Shown: positions 28,501-37,095 of the stretch, piece by piece
How positions within the stretch are numbered: position 1 is the stretch's first letter
Layout of the letters: each line of letters opens with the position of its first letter
Assembly: GCA_009617715.1 (NCBI GenBank)
Contig: VTFK01000556.1
Location: 1-64,000 of the forward strand
DNA: 64,000 nt
Direction of reading: 5' to 3'
Source: Plectrocnemia conspersa
Lineage: Eukaryota; Arthropoda; Insecta; Trichoptera; Polycentropodidae
Position numbers and translations under genes: made by a program
Notes under the pieces: generated by a model
What the model was told of the DNA's origin: nothing
The model's database searches: none
Seen by the model: only the letters and a program-made list of their open reading frames with translations

Positions 28501-31500
28501 ATATTAAATTTAGATTTTCTGCTTATCTAACTATCTTATAACTTAATTACGATAACCGCTCAACGTTGAAATAATTAAATTTATTGTAAATATTATCAGA
28601 CACTAAATTAAACGTTGAAATAATTCAATTTATTGAAAATATTATCAGACACTAAAGCTTGCGCTTGGTTACAATTTAGTATTGCTTTTAGATATGAAAA
28701 GTAATTACTAATTGAATTGTTATGATGGTTAAATAGGAGGTATATATAAGTTAATCGTCCAAACAAATACAATTTCGAGCGTTCTTACTACGACAGCTAC
28801 GGCACGGTTTCATTGCTTTTGACTTGTTTTTTTTTTACAAATTAAAAATATATTCATTTTGAAATACCGGTATTATCTAAGGTCGATTTTTGCTTAAATA
28901 TCGGTATTACCGGTATTGCAATCCCTACATATAACCCTACCTTCTACCCTTTTAACTTACATTTTATTCTTCTGTTGCCTGGTATGAGTATAATGCGTTA
29001 ACCAGACAACTGAACATATGACAACAGAACACACGACTTTTGCACACAGTGACAAGTAAACTCATAGATATTGAACATAATCTGCAAAAAAGTTTGAAGT
29101 GGTATGAATAAAATATATTTTAAAGCATTCACTTGGACCATTTAACAATCATGAGGTGCTCTAAACTTTCATAACTTTTTTTAATATATCATGAACAATT
29201 AACAAACTCATTTATTTATGTGACTAAATAATTTTAACGGTTGTGACTCTCGGAAAAAATATTTAATCATTATTTTTTAAATATACAGATATTACTTTTA
29301 GATGCTTTGTGGTAAAAAATGATCATATATGGTCATCATTTCATGATCAATTAATGAATTTATTTATTTATGTAATTAAATTAATATTTTTGTAACTTTT
29401 AATAATAACATCAGAGGTTTTGCGGTAAAAATTGATAATATATAGTCAATATTCAATTTATTAGTTATACATCTTAGGCCATACCACGGTTCGATCACGA
29501 TTATTTTTATTGTCAATAAAACATCCTTAATCTGTTTGCGAGTCAAAACCAATATAAAATACCACCCACAAAAATTACAATTGAAGAAAAATCGGTATGT
29601 CTACTATGGCCGAAATTCGCAGAATTCGTTCGTTAAACTAAACAAAATGTTGGAAAGGCCCACCTTTATTATGATTTAACGTTTATCTCAAAAACAGGTG
29701 TGTGTGTGTCGCAAATTTTTGTGAAGTTCGTGTTGCATTTTTGTATTTATTGTTTTAAGATGAACATATTTTATTTCAATCAGTTCAATAATTCGATAGC
29801 GGTTTATTTAATTATAGTTATTTAATTTATATGCAAATCCGCACAAAACAAACGCCGATACGGATACGATCATTTATGTGTATCAAATTCATTCCAAACA
29901 TTACCTATTGTATATACAATAAATTTGATAAAATTATGTATTAAAAATGTAAATTTTACTGAATTAATACAATCGCAGCTGATCTTAATTCTGGTGATTT
30001 GAAAAAGCTTAAATATCGTCCATGATCAAAAAGTATAAAATAATAAATTAAGCATTTTCTTTTGTTAAGAACTACGAATAATTGAGAATCCCTAATGTTA
30101 CGCGACGCGCACATAAATTCGCGCTTAATGCTCGATTTTAAAGATCCCCTCCATTTATTTAAAAGATAAAACCGTAACACATTTGTATTTGTTGTTTAAA
30201 AATATATTACAGTTCTACACCTACATGAGATACGTATCGAAATAAAATAAAATCATTGTAAATTGTGAAAATTCACTAAAAAAATAGCTAGTTTTAATAG
30301 TTTTCGAATGTTTGAATATATGTAGAATATGAGCAGTGATAAATGCGAAAGGAGTGCTAAAGTATCTGGAAAAGTCTTCAGATCTCGAAAAATTACAGTG
30401 TAATTATTTTTTCCGAGAAATCAATCAATTTCTTTGCGGATCAATTCAAACCAGACATCCTTGTTTTAGGTTACCATCATAAATCGACCTCGTCTTGTCA
30501 GATCGTTATCGTTCTTAGAAATCGCCAACTTGGCCTCAAATTGCTCCAACTACAGGATGTCAATTCCTAAATTGCCCGCGGCAGTCAAATCGTGTCTAAT
30601 CAGGTTCCTTCTTTGATTTGATTCACCAAATCACTGCAATGATGCCCAAATATTATCATTATCGAATTAACGGCGGCAATAAAACCCCCATTGGATTCGT
30701 TGAACTTATGATTTTGAGTCATGAATGAATGAAATGACGTCACGACAATGCAACCGGATAGATACATGTTTGCGGTTTGTAGTAAGTAGGAATGCCTGGT
30801 ACAAAGTTGAAACCACCAAAAGATTTTTATCGACGGCTACTTACACGGCGCCTACTTTGTTGCCCATTTCTTTTCAATACAGGAATCTGGAACAAAAATA
30901 ATTTGTTTAGATATCGAGCTAAAATTATCGCATTTAAAAATACGGGCTTCGGAATCCTCGGAGTAAAGAGGAAGAACTGGCGGGCAACCCTCGGATGAAA
31001 ACTCGGAAAATTATAGTTTCATCGGGGGTTTCTCTTATTTTTCCTCAAACTAAGCATCACTGAGCGCGTCTCAATCGGTATTTACCAGCAGCAGTTACCA
31101 ACCTAACGTGCGAATCGTTTTACCCTTTTTATCGAATTATTATTCCTTGTCTTATTTTCTGATTATTTATGTTATGATTTGTACACAAAAGGTTCGACGA
31201 GCATCTCCGAAGACGGTGAAGTGATCAAAACCATGAGGTTCGGTAAGATGGCCCAAATTCGTCACAAGTGCCTAAAATAGTGTTCGTTCATCACAATCGC
31301 AAAAATATTAAAACTTCTATAAAAAGAAGTGACGATTCCGAGTATTCAGCGATAATTGCGTTTGTTTATTTGAAGTGACTAAATATAGATAAGATCTAAG
31401 TGCAATAGTTAATTATCTATTGTAAATCTGTCTCGTGGTGTGCGTATATTATTTAAGTATCATTCCATACAACCAGGAATGAATTAATCCAATTGGGGTA

Positions 31501-34500
31501 AAATAGAAATATCCTGAATAACGAAAGCTTAACAAAAATAAATAGTACAGTAAAGAGAGGCGCTTCTTGCTATTCTATTGCATTACATTTTGCAACATAA
31601 TCTGTTATTTTTTATATATTAAAAACCTATCTTCACGAAGTTAAAATCGATGAAACTGCTCTAATATAAAACATATTTGTTTTGATATTGTATTAAAATA
31701 GTATTAAATGTGCACCTGTATAATAATTTATTTAATAAAAATATAAATTTATTAATTCCATACTTTCATAGTGCTGCAAAAGATATTTTCTTTATGAAAA
31801 ATTTCAATAAAATATTACAAAAAAAATATATTTGCTTCTGAAAATGTACTAACTGTCGTGTGTGATTATGTATATTTTTTTGGAGGGAGGGGGTTGAATA
31901 AATTATGCTTTTTTGCTTTTATTACCAAAAAAAGTCTAGTCCAAATGGTATCAGCTGGAGTGCCTGAAATTATACTCTAGTAATTTGAAAAAGAATAGAA
32001 CAACCAGTTTCGAGACGAGAGGAGGTTCAACGCATTTTACCTTATCTCGTTTTAATCGAACCTTGAAGATTAGACGTATAACAAACGGTCGTTAATGAGC
32101 TCGGAGTCGTCATCTTCGTCACGATCGAAAGCGCATCGATTTTATGTTCACATTTACTTACACAAAATTCACAACATTTTGCTTCTGTTTATTTTTCCGT
32201 TTCGTCTAGATCCGTGTTTTTTACTCGCTTTTGTGTGTTGCCGACCCGAATCAGGGCAAAGGCACGTCGCTGTGTGTGTATTTTTTTATGGTGGAGGGTT
32301 TGGTTTATCGTTCACATTTTACAGCTGCGACAAATATTGCGCGTTTGCCAATTACGGGTATTTTAAAAGTATGCCAAACGTTGGTCACTGCATCGTCTCC
32401 ACGATGACATCATTGGCGTTATTTTAGCTGCCATTGACTCGTTTGCTATTGAATAACAGTCTTTTTTAGAAGTATCTAGTTCCAATTACGGTCAAGACGT
32501 GGGACGAAAGAGATTTAACGAAATGGAACGACTTACAGTGCTATTAACACGTTTATTTTATTTTAACGCACATATTTGCAACATTAGCACTACAAAAGCA
32601 CCATATAATTAAATCTACCACAATTATTATTCAACTAAATTAAATCTACCCCCTTTTGTTATCGCGTTTGATGGTCAATAATAATTGCATTTGTGCCAAA
32701 ATTGTGGCGTCAACGTTTAAAAAAGTGCAACGAATTCACTCGATGGAGTTCACTCTATTGAAAATGATCGCATGTCCTTGTAGATAACGCAGGAATGTAT
32801 AGTATAATTGATATGTATACGATAGAAATACCTGTATCGACAAGCTTCCACGTGTGATCGTCAACAGGTACTGAAGCGCCGCGGAATTCTCAACAAGGCT
32901 AGACGTAACCACGTGACATTTCAAGGTCAAGTACCCCGGGCTGAACAAAATGCGTTTGTTTATTATCGTATCTTTGATTGTTCTTCGTCTATTTATTAGA
33001 TTTCATAATTTGTTGCATTAAAACATTGGCACCGATTGCACATTTATTCGTTGAACAAGTTGAAAAATAAGATGGCGTCTATGGTTATATTTTTCGCCAA
33101 CGGCGCTAGTGTCGTTCGTTGCTCTCGAAAATTTCATACAAATCACTATCATAATTTGTTTTTTGTGTCGTGTAAAATTGTTTTTTATTTGTATACATAT
33201 AGTTGGAGTTGTGTTTTATCGGTTCGTATCGGTTTTCAGGAGAGTCCAACGTTTACACCCTCGGAAATATTGGAGCTCATAGAGTTGTGAGTACTAAGCT
33301 GCCCTCTTTGGGCCATACGAGGGAAGCTATGACGGCAGCTGGCAACACTACGACTCGTCTCCTCGGAACGTTTCAAAAGGTATTTTTTTATTTTATTTTT
33401 TAAACTAGCGTTTTAATTATTGTGTCGAGTCGGTCGTTATTTACTATGTATATTTTTACTCCTGGTTGACTCTCTCCTCTAGAGGACGCCTTCTATAGAA
33501 GCTCAACAACTCCATGACTGCCCGAGCGTATCTCAAGTTCGTTGGTGTCCCTGGCGTCTGGCGGAGGGAAGGGGTTTCTTACATTAAAAAATCGTTCTGA
33601 AAAGTGGCACGCTTGGTAGCCACCTCACATTTACTATTTCGCCATTTCTAAAATCTGGCTATTATCGATATCCTTTTGTCACGGCAATCTGAGTATATTA
33701 ATATTCTTTAAATTTTCTCGATGTATTGTGGACTCCACGCCATTGTGTGGAGTTACGCTGATCGTGTCTACGCCGACAAACCCGAAAGGTTTGAGCGCCT
33801 AAAAACCAACATCCACCAATTTATAGCCGAGATATCGTCAGAAATGTACGAATCGTAAAAGTCGGTTGCTGCTAAAGGTCCAGCCGGGCATTTAATTAAT
33901 ATTATTTTTCATAATTAATAAAGTACACAAAATGTTCGATTATTTGAAAAAAATCCGAAGACATCTAAAAAATTTTTTGTCGTTATCCTTTTGCGGGTTA
34001 TTCCATTATCTTTTTTTTACATTAGCCAGTACATTTGTCTGCGTTGATCTCAAAACCGACTGTGAATATGACTGTGGGAAATCTCCATACCTCCCACAGA
34101 CATATTCACAGTCGGTTTTGAGGTCGAAGAAGTGTGCCAAATATACAAGCTGATAACAGTCATTAACAAATACATATAAATTACAATATATAGATAGAAA
34201 TGTCGATACTACTATTAGGCGGTGTTATTGAAACGTTGGCGTGTCGAGTTGTATTATTGTCGGCTGTAAATTCGGTCAAACAACTAGGAGTTGTTGAAAT
34301 TTCTTCTTGTGATGCTTTCTGAACGATCCGTTGATGTCCCTTGTGTCAATGCAATTTTCAGCTTGTATCTACTGCTGTGACTGTGAAGATTTGACAGATT
34401 TCCAAACATTAGGGCAAGAATTTCATTGGGGGGAGGAGGGCAGGTGGGGTCATTTTTACGGTTCCTGGCTTCCACAGCAACAGCGCCCTCCTGAAGGGCG

Positions 34501-37095
34501 GGCTCAAAAGTGGTGACCCAAAAATCTAATTCGCGCCTCAGCACTTCCTGGCTTCCACCACCACAGCGCCCTACCCCCCCTTCCTGGAGGACGGCCTCGT
34601 ATCGAAATATTAAAAAAAAATATAAAATTCTGAAATAACGCTTCTGATTCAGGGATAAATAAGCAAAAGAAGTTTAATATGCGAGATGTGACAGACGTCA
34701 CTCGCATATTATTCTATAGTTGTTCTTACCGATATAAGAAGACTGATCAAAGTGTATTCAAACTGAATTTTGGTCAATAGGAGGGCGCAAAACATTATCA
34801 TTTCTCAGAAGTCAAAAATTAATATCAAAAGCAATAAAATCGTGTCAGCGCCAACACGATTTTATTTATTTTTTTGTGGATTTTTGACTTCTGAGAAGGA
34901 ATAATTGTTTTTGCACTCTTCTATTGGTCAAAATTCGGTTTAGATGTTCGATTCTTACTTATTGTAACTCTGAATATGAACGCTAGATAACAGCGTTTCC
35001 ACCGTGATGGCAACGGCACAATTTTATTGCTTTTGACATGGATTCGTATCAGGGACCCCCTTGAATTTGACCAGAAAGATGCATGTCATTTCATGAAATG
35101 GAAATATTATAAAAACAACCAATGACAGACCAACTTTTGCTCTTCCTTTGAAAAATTGAAATTACGTCCCTGTATATTCACAAAGAAATAATTGCTGGCA
35201 TTTCATCCTAGAAAAATACATGTCCGAAATATAGAATGTCTTTATATAGAAATTCTATTTAATCAGATGCAAATACATTTGCAGAGCTGTTTAATTTTAA
35301 TAATAAGCGCTTGAAAATAAAATTATTACTTTGCAATGTGATATTTTTATGAAAGCCAGGTTTTTGGACAAATATATTTGTAATGAAATATACCCAGATT
35401 TAAAAAGATGCTGTGAATATTTGAATTCGTATTTTGGATCTACGTAATTATGTGAATCAAAATTTTTGTATCTAAAAATAATAAAACATAAAAATTAGAT
35501 GAGTTTGACGAATAATCACATGATTATTTTAACACAATTATCACTAACCGATTATTCTCCTGATTATCTTATTTTGACGGAAGAATTGAATGTACAATAT
35601 TTCCATTGAATATTCCTTGGTTATATATATTTTATTTTGTACTAAAACATAATAAATATATTTAAATAGTTTATAATTCGTCTATTCCATAAAAAAAATC
35701 ATTAAAATCCTAAAATGAATATAAATTGATCGCAGTGTCAGAAAAAATATAGTAAATCGCAATCTTGAACAAGTTGGCCATCTCTGCTGTAGCATAGTCA
35801 GATGTAATCAATAAAAAGCTTATCTATAAACATGGAAGAGTTTGATGCAGTTGAGAGCAGTAAATTTTAGTAAAAACAAATTTTTGGCATACCCTGTTGT
35901 TTCACATATTTTTACCTTCATTTTTCGTTATATTGAATACTATAACAAATCAAATTTCGACTTGTTTAAACTACTTTTTTTATATTTATGCAATTTAAAA
36001 CTAAACAGTATTTAATAATAAATATTGCCATCATTAATTATCAGTAAAACTAATATTAAAAAAAGTTTTTGGCTATCATCATGGCTCACCCGTGATTTTG
36101 CTATATTTAACAGTTCGATTGCAAACAGTTTGTCCATCTGCTGCATACACAGGAATAGATTAATTAAATTTCTATTTATATGTTTTGTAAATATTTACAG
36201 ATCGATCACGTATTACTGGTCGGAGTGGCAGGTGGTGTACCTCACTACACAGATTACAGCAAACATGTGCGTCTCGGAGACGTAATGATTTCGACTCCGG
36301 ATCCTTCCGATAAGTATGTCTTTCGCATTTAACTTTGCTGATATGCGCCATAATTATAATACGACGGATATATATTGCAGATACGTTTACGTCTACTGCG
36401 AAAAGGCAAACCTCAATTCTTTGGGCGGATACGACTTTGAAACGCGGCCGTACAGACCGAAAGATCCAGTGCTTCCGAACCTAGCCAAAGATCTGTGCTC
36501 TCGGGCCGAACAGCCGTGGTTGAAATACTTGAACGAAGGTGCTAAACTATTGGGAGTTGAAGCTCCAGCTGCCGATACTGATAAATTATACGTTTCGCTC
36601 GGAGAGCAAGGCTTAATTGAAGTCGCACATCCGACCCCGACGCACAATAACAACACTAGGTAATTATTTTAATAGCGGCATACCCTAATTAAAGTATGGA
36701 TAGTGACTGATTTGTATGTTAATGTTACAGGGATGGCATTAGCCGAGTCCAGCTCGGTCCGTTGGTGGGAGTCGGAAGCGTATCAGCTGCAGCTAGAGGT
36801 TCGCTAGCAACTCATTGCGGAGCAGTAGCTCTTGCAGCTCCGTTGCATCCAGTTCTCGATAGTGTCATTGGAAATTGCCGCGATTCCTATATTTGTGTTA
36901 GAGGTTAGCAAATTGAAAGTTTTTCTTAAATTTATTTTTCTATGCTAAATATATATTATTTAAATATAATTAACAGGCATATCCGACTACCAAGACGGAA
37001 CGCGTGGAAAAGAATGGCAGCCGTACGCATCTCTGGTCGCCGCGTCTATGATGAAAGCCCTCATTTGTGCCATGGATCCACCCGCCAACGATTAA
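4515..37095 (+). CDS. winged-helix / nucleoside-phosphorylase-superfamily fusion protein (frameshifted exon 5)
   Basis: Eleven coding exons: 4515..4701, 19918..20112, 20181..20300, 20743..20854, 22444..22569, 22688..22823, 33240..33379, 36201..36313, 36381..36659, 36731..36903, 36977..37095. All have GT-AG borders, and phases agree except across exon 5. About 566 residues if exon 5 were in frame. Residues 1-62 look disordered; 63-165 are a conserved region (FHASVEFVVYLVD...). About 168-247 form a winged helix (IMGQIVILTTQKILELIE, ITPIEIAKAHGWSEEDVSQC). From about 255 to the end is a nucleoside-phosphorylase fold: SIAIITALYCEKLAV, LLVGVAGGVPHY, and a VRGISDYQDG...WQPYASLVAA motif keeping the Asp that acts in catalysis in MTA/SAH nucleosidases. 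Exon 5 is one base short (or two long), giving TAA at 22511. It could be a nucleoside-sensing regulator; that function is inference. I do not recognise a gene name. Confidence 0.85.
5770..5892. repeat. internal hairpin of the foldback element
   Basis: TCCATTTGCTGTTCAAACCC followed by AAACCTAATC pairs with GTTAGGTTTGGGTCTCAACAG and CAAATGGACG after a spacer of about 50 nt. A related single arm appears again at 7005-7070. Confidence 0.55.
6085..6237. repeat. long internal hairpin of the foldback element
   Basis: GTGTTCACTATTTTGA at 6078 on, then CTCGCTTCCGCTCGTTCGCA, then CCTAACCTATTT, pairs with AAGTTAGGTGCGAACGAG, GCAGCGAGTGAGC and TCAGAATAGTGAACAC at 6180-6237. The arms are about 70 nt with a short AT loop. 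The same hairpin, diverged, is at about 54206-54372. Confidence 0.65.
7811..8463 (-). mobile_element. hAT transposon remnant with terminal inverted repeats and 8-bp target duplication
   Basis: The ends are TAGGGATTCCAATCCCGGG at 7811 and its complement CCCGGGATTGGAATCCCTA ending at 8463. Both sides are flanked by the identical octamer GTGACAAA (7803-7810 and 8464-8471), the target-site length of the hAT superfamily. The subterminal zones are full of GATCCCGGGA palindromes. On the minus strand about 8136-8258 encodes ESERAFSAAGC, then RSRLNDKTLDALMLLR and a stop, which is the C-terminal dimerisation motif of hAT transposases. The rest of the transposase is missing, so this is an internally deleted, immobile copy. 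It inserted into intron 1 of the plus-strand gene. Confidence 0.9.
8464..10980. other. intron 1 continued: repeat fragments
   Basis: About 9000-9310 carries the TTTTCACCAGT/ACCAGTAAAAATATAAT module of the composite family described at 49.8-51.1 kb. At about 9318 a GGGTTGCCAGATTTTAAAT stretch resembles a hAT end. At about 9940-9975 a CCGGTACTACCGGTATTGC stretch resembles the ends of a second hAT-like family also seen near 12.1 and 28.9 kb. The remainder shows nothing I can name. Confidence 0.4.
11090..12070 (+). repeat. composite repeat family, fragments
   Basis: About 11100-11215 contains the CCCCCTTGAATTTGGCC...AAATGATGTCTCTGATTCT module. About 11692-11810 and 11985-12065 each contain the ATTTTATTGCTTTTGACG monomer with CTTCTGAGAA and TGCGATCTCCTATT or TGCGCTCTTATT downstream. 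The same modules recur at 21.3-22.3, 23.9, 24.2-24.6, 34.7-35.2, 49.8-51.1, 56.3-57.1 and 62.1 kb. Confidence 0.6.
12090..12165. mobile_element. remnant end of a second hAT-like family
   Basis: Repeated ATACCGGTATT blocks end in GGTATTGTTATCCCTA, very like the ends of the 7811 element in layout (TAGGGAT..., CG-rich palindromes) but with a different core. A similar end, ACCGGTATTGCAATCCCTA, is at 28900-28925. The partner end was not located. Confidence 0.45.
12190..12600 (-). repeat. diverged copy of the unidentified 48-kb repeat unit
   Basis: On the minus strand this matches about 47990-48300: a GCGCATTAAGGAGC block, the GGAACCCAAAACTGGAATTCTT block, an AGAGAACTCAACGAGTCGTA block, and TATCCTCTTATAAAGG. 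The open frame seen at 48 kb is broken here, apart from a 71-codon stretch (LSERTQRVVFHRAYKKGAG...). It looks like a decayed copy. See the entry at 48.1 kb. Confidence 0.6.
14794..15223. promoter_or_regulatory. GC-richer island with three perfect TGACGTCA sites
   Basis: TGACGTCA, the full CREB/ATF palindrome, occurs at 14794-14801, 14893-14900 and 15216-15223. They lie in a segment (about 14780-15310) clearly richer in G and C than the surrounding intron. The segment also has ACGGCGAG|GTAACC near 15172-15180, which could be a splice donor of an untranslated exon. It could be an intronic enhancer or an alternative promoter. Function is inference. Confidence 0.4.
16077..16250. mobile_element. 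short hAT-like MITE remnant
   Basis: Starts AAGGTGACCAGACGTCC and ends CAAAATCTGGTTACCTT, giving imperfect terminal inverted repeats (GGTGACCAGA against TCTGGTTACC). The interior has CTTGGACAAAAATTTCCGCG and TGTCCAAAATGGC. The arrangement of a CCAGA-type end and short A/T-rich core suits a non-autonomous hAT. No clear target duplication was found. Confidence 0.5.
19082..19385 (+). repeat. tRNA-derived SINE (tRNA-Ser-GCT-like head)
   Basis: The head, about 19085-19160, has an A-box-like TGGCGTAGTTCATAAG, an anticodon-arm-like GACTGCTAATCC (as in tRNA-Ser with GCT) and a B-box GGGTTCAAACT at 19133-19143. It cannot form a normal acceptor stem, and an unrelated AT-rich body follows, ending in a GAAAATTAAAAAAAAT tail near 19385. 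It is best read as a SINE rather than a working tRNA gene. Confidence 0.65.
20855..22443 (+). other. intron 4 of the winged-helix/phosphorylase gene, filled with repeats
   Basis: About 21280-21400 holds the GGACGTCATTTGAATTTGGCC...CTGATTCTAAACCAGAAATTATC module, about 22030-22140 the TCACAAGTAGAAATATATTTTTAC module, and about 22165-22300 the ATTTTATTGCTTTTGATGTGG monomer of the composite family. Between them, 21420-22010 is flanked by ATTCGAATATT-type sequence at both ends. Its part at 21590-21700 recurs inverted at 29590-29725. Confidence 0.55.
25391..26178 (-). CDS. galectin-like single-domain protein, copy A
   Basis: Galectins are small beta-sandwich proteins that usually bind beta-galactosides in the cytosol or outside the cell. 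Seen: coding exons complement(26087..26178, 25857..26023, 25391..25566), consistent phases, 144 residues. FHAHLPRTLVLGDKITLIGKI, FSLNLVCEHE, NGEWHEEELE and FQLEILIQKDEIYFYNDG followed by FKHR are the ordered galectin strands. Of the sugar-contact residues of vertebrate galectins (H, N, R, N, W, E, R), only the H of YHH, the W and one E are matched. The N, R, N and last R are replaced, so normal galactoside binding is doubtful. The start at MHVDFHA is supported by copy B, where a 17-nt deletion just upstream would break any longer frame. A spliced leader exon at about 27130-27255 ends at a GTAAGT donor. The gene sits antisense inside intron 6 of the winged-helix gene. Confidence 0.85.
27130..27255 (-). 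other. probable 5' leader exon of galectin copy A
   Basis: Minus-strand sequence with an ATGGAATTTTGTTCG start that runs to a stop, then AACAACA|GTAAGT (donor at 27129/27130). The copy-B counterpart at 45378-45503 has the same donor, but its frame stays open to the donor. The phase does not fit the next exon, so I take it as untranslated or as a short upstream frame. Confidence 0.4.
29590..29725 (-). repeat. repeat shared with 21590-21700 (inverted)
   Basis: On the minus strand this contains GGTGGGCCTTTCCAACATTT and the ACACACACCTGTTTTTGAGA block, matching GGTGGGCCTTTTTAACATTT at 21631 on and GCACCTGTTTTAGAGATA at 21594 on. It is a member of an unnamed repeat family. Confidence 0.55.
32849..32929. 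promoter_or_regulatory. candidate regulatory cluster: two CACGTG and one TCAAGGTCA
   Basis: CACGTG E-boxes lie at 32849-32854 and 32910-32915. TCAAGGTCA, the extended monomer site of FTZ-F1 and ERR-type nuclear receptors, lies at 32921-32929. The segment is GC-richer than its surroundings and about 300 bp upstream of exon 7. Only motif matches support it. Confidence 0.3.
33480..33900 (+). pseudogene. IS630/mariner-like transposase C-terminal remnant
   Basis: Near 33724-33858 one frame reads VWSYADRVYADKPERFERLK, continuing with NIHQFIAEISSEMYES to a stop. This is the typical C-terminal tail of DDE endonucleases of the Tc1/mariner/IS630 group, in which a DRVYADKP-type motif follows the last catalytic residue. 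No catalytic core is present. It lies in intron 7 of the plus-strand gene. Confidence 0.55.
34049..34122. repeat. near-perfect hairpin
   Basis: CTCAAAACCGACTGTGAATA(TG) at 34049-34070 is exactly complementary to 34101-34122. The stem continues with CTGTGGGA (34072-34079) against TCCCACAG (34092-34099) around a loop of about 12 nt. It is not part of any other element I recognise. Confidence 0.8.
34740..35200. repeat. composite repeat family, inverted pair plus tail
   Basis: About 34742-34850 is a minus-oriented monomer (TTTTGGTCAATAGGAGGGCG...GCAATAAAATCGTG) facing a plus-oriented monomer at about 34851-34965. A third fragment starts near 35013. The GGGACCCCCTTGAATTTGACC...GAAATTACGTCCCTG module follows at 35052-35175. 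The rest of intron 7 (35.2-36.2 kb) is AT-rich with nothing recognised. Confidence 0.65.

Larger units (their letters stand above)
24985..31130. repeat. segmental duplication, copy A
   Basis: Direct counterpart of about 43190-47872. Landmarks shared in the same order include GTGTGTTCTTAGTGA (25040/43230), the three galectin coding exons, GAATCGAGATCTTCTGC (27781/46021), the GCTCGATTTTAAAGAT block (30130/46147), GTCAGATCGTTAT (30498/46522), and AACCTAAC(G/A)TGCGAATCG (about 31100/47840). Copy A is longer mainly through extra repeat-rich sequence at 27.9-30.1 kb. Confidence 0.85.
22824..33239 (+). other. intron 6 of the winged-helix/phosphorylase gene (10.4 kb), host of a nested galectin
   Basis: Bounded by GTTG|GTGAGT and TTTTCAG|GAGAG, both phase 1. 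It contains composite-family fragments near 23868-23985 and 24220-24580, the antisense galectin gene with its whole duplicated block (about 25.0-31.1 kb), a hAT-like end near 28.9 kb, and a possible regulatory cluster near 32.85-32.93 kb. Elsewhere (23.0-23.8 and 31.2-32.8 kb) I see only AT-rich sequence. Confidence 0.7.
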
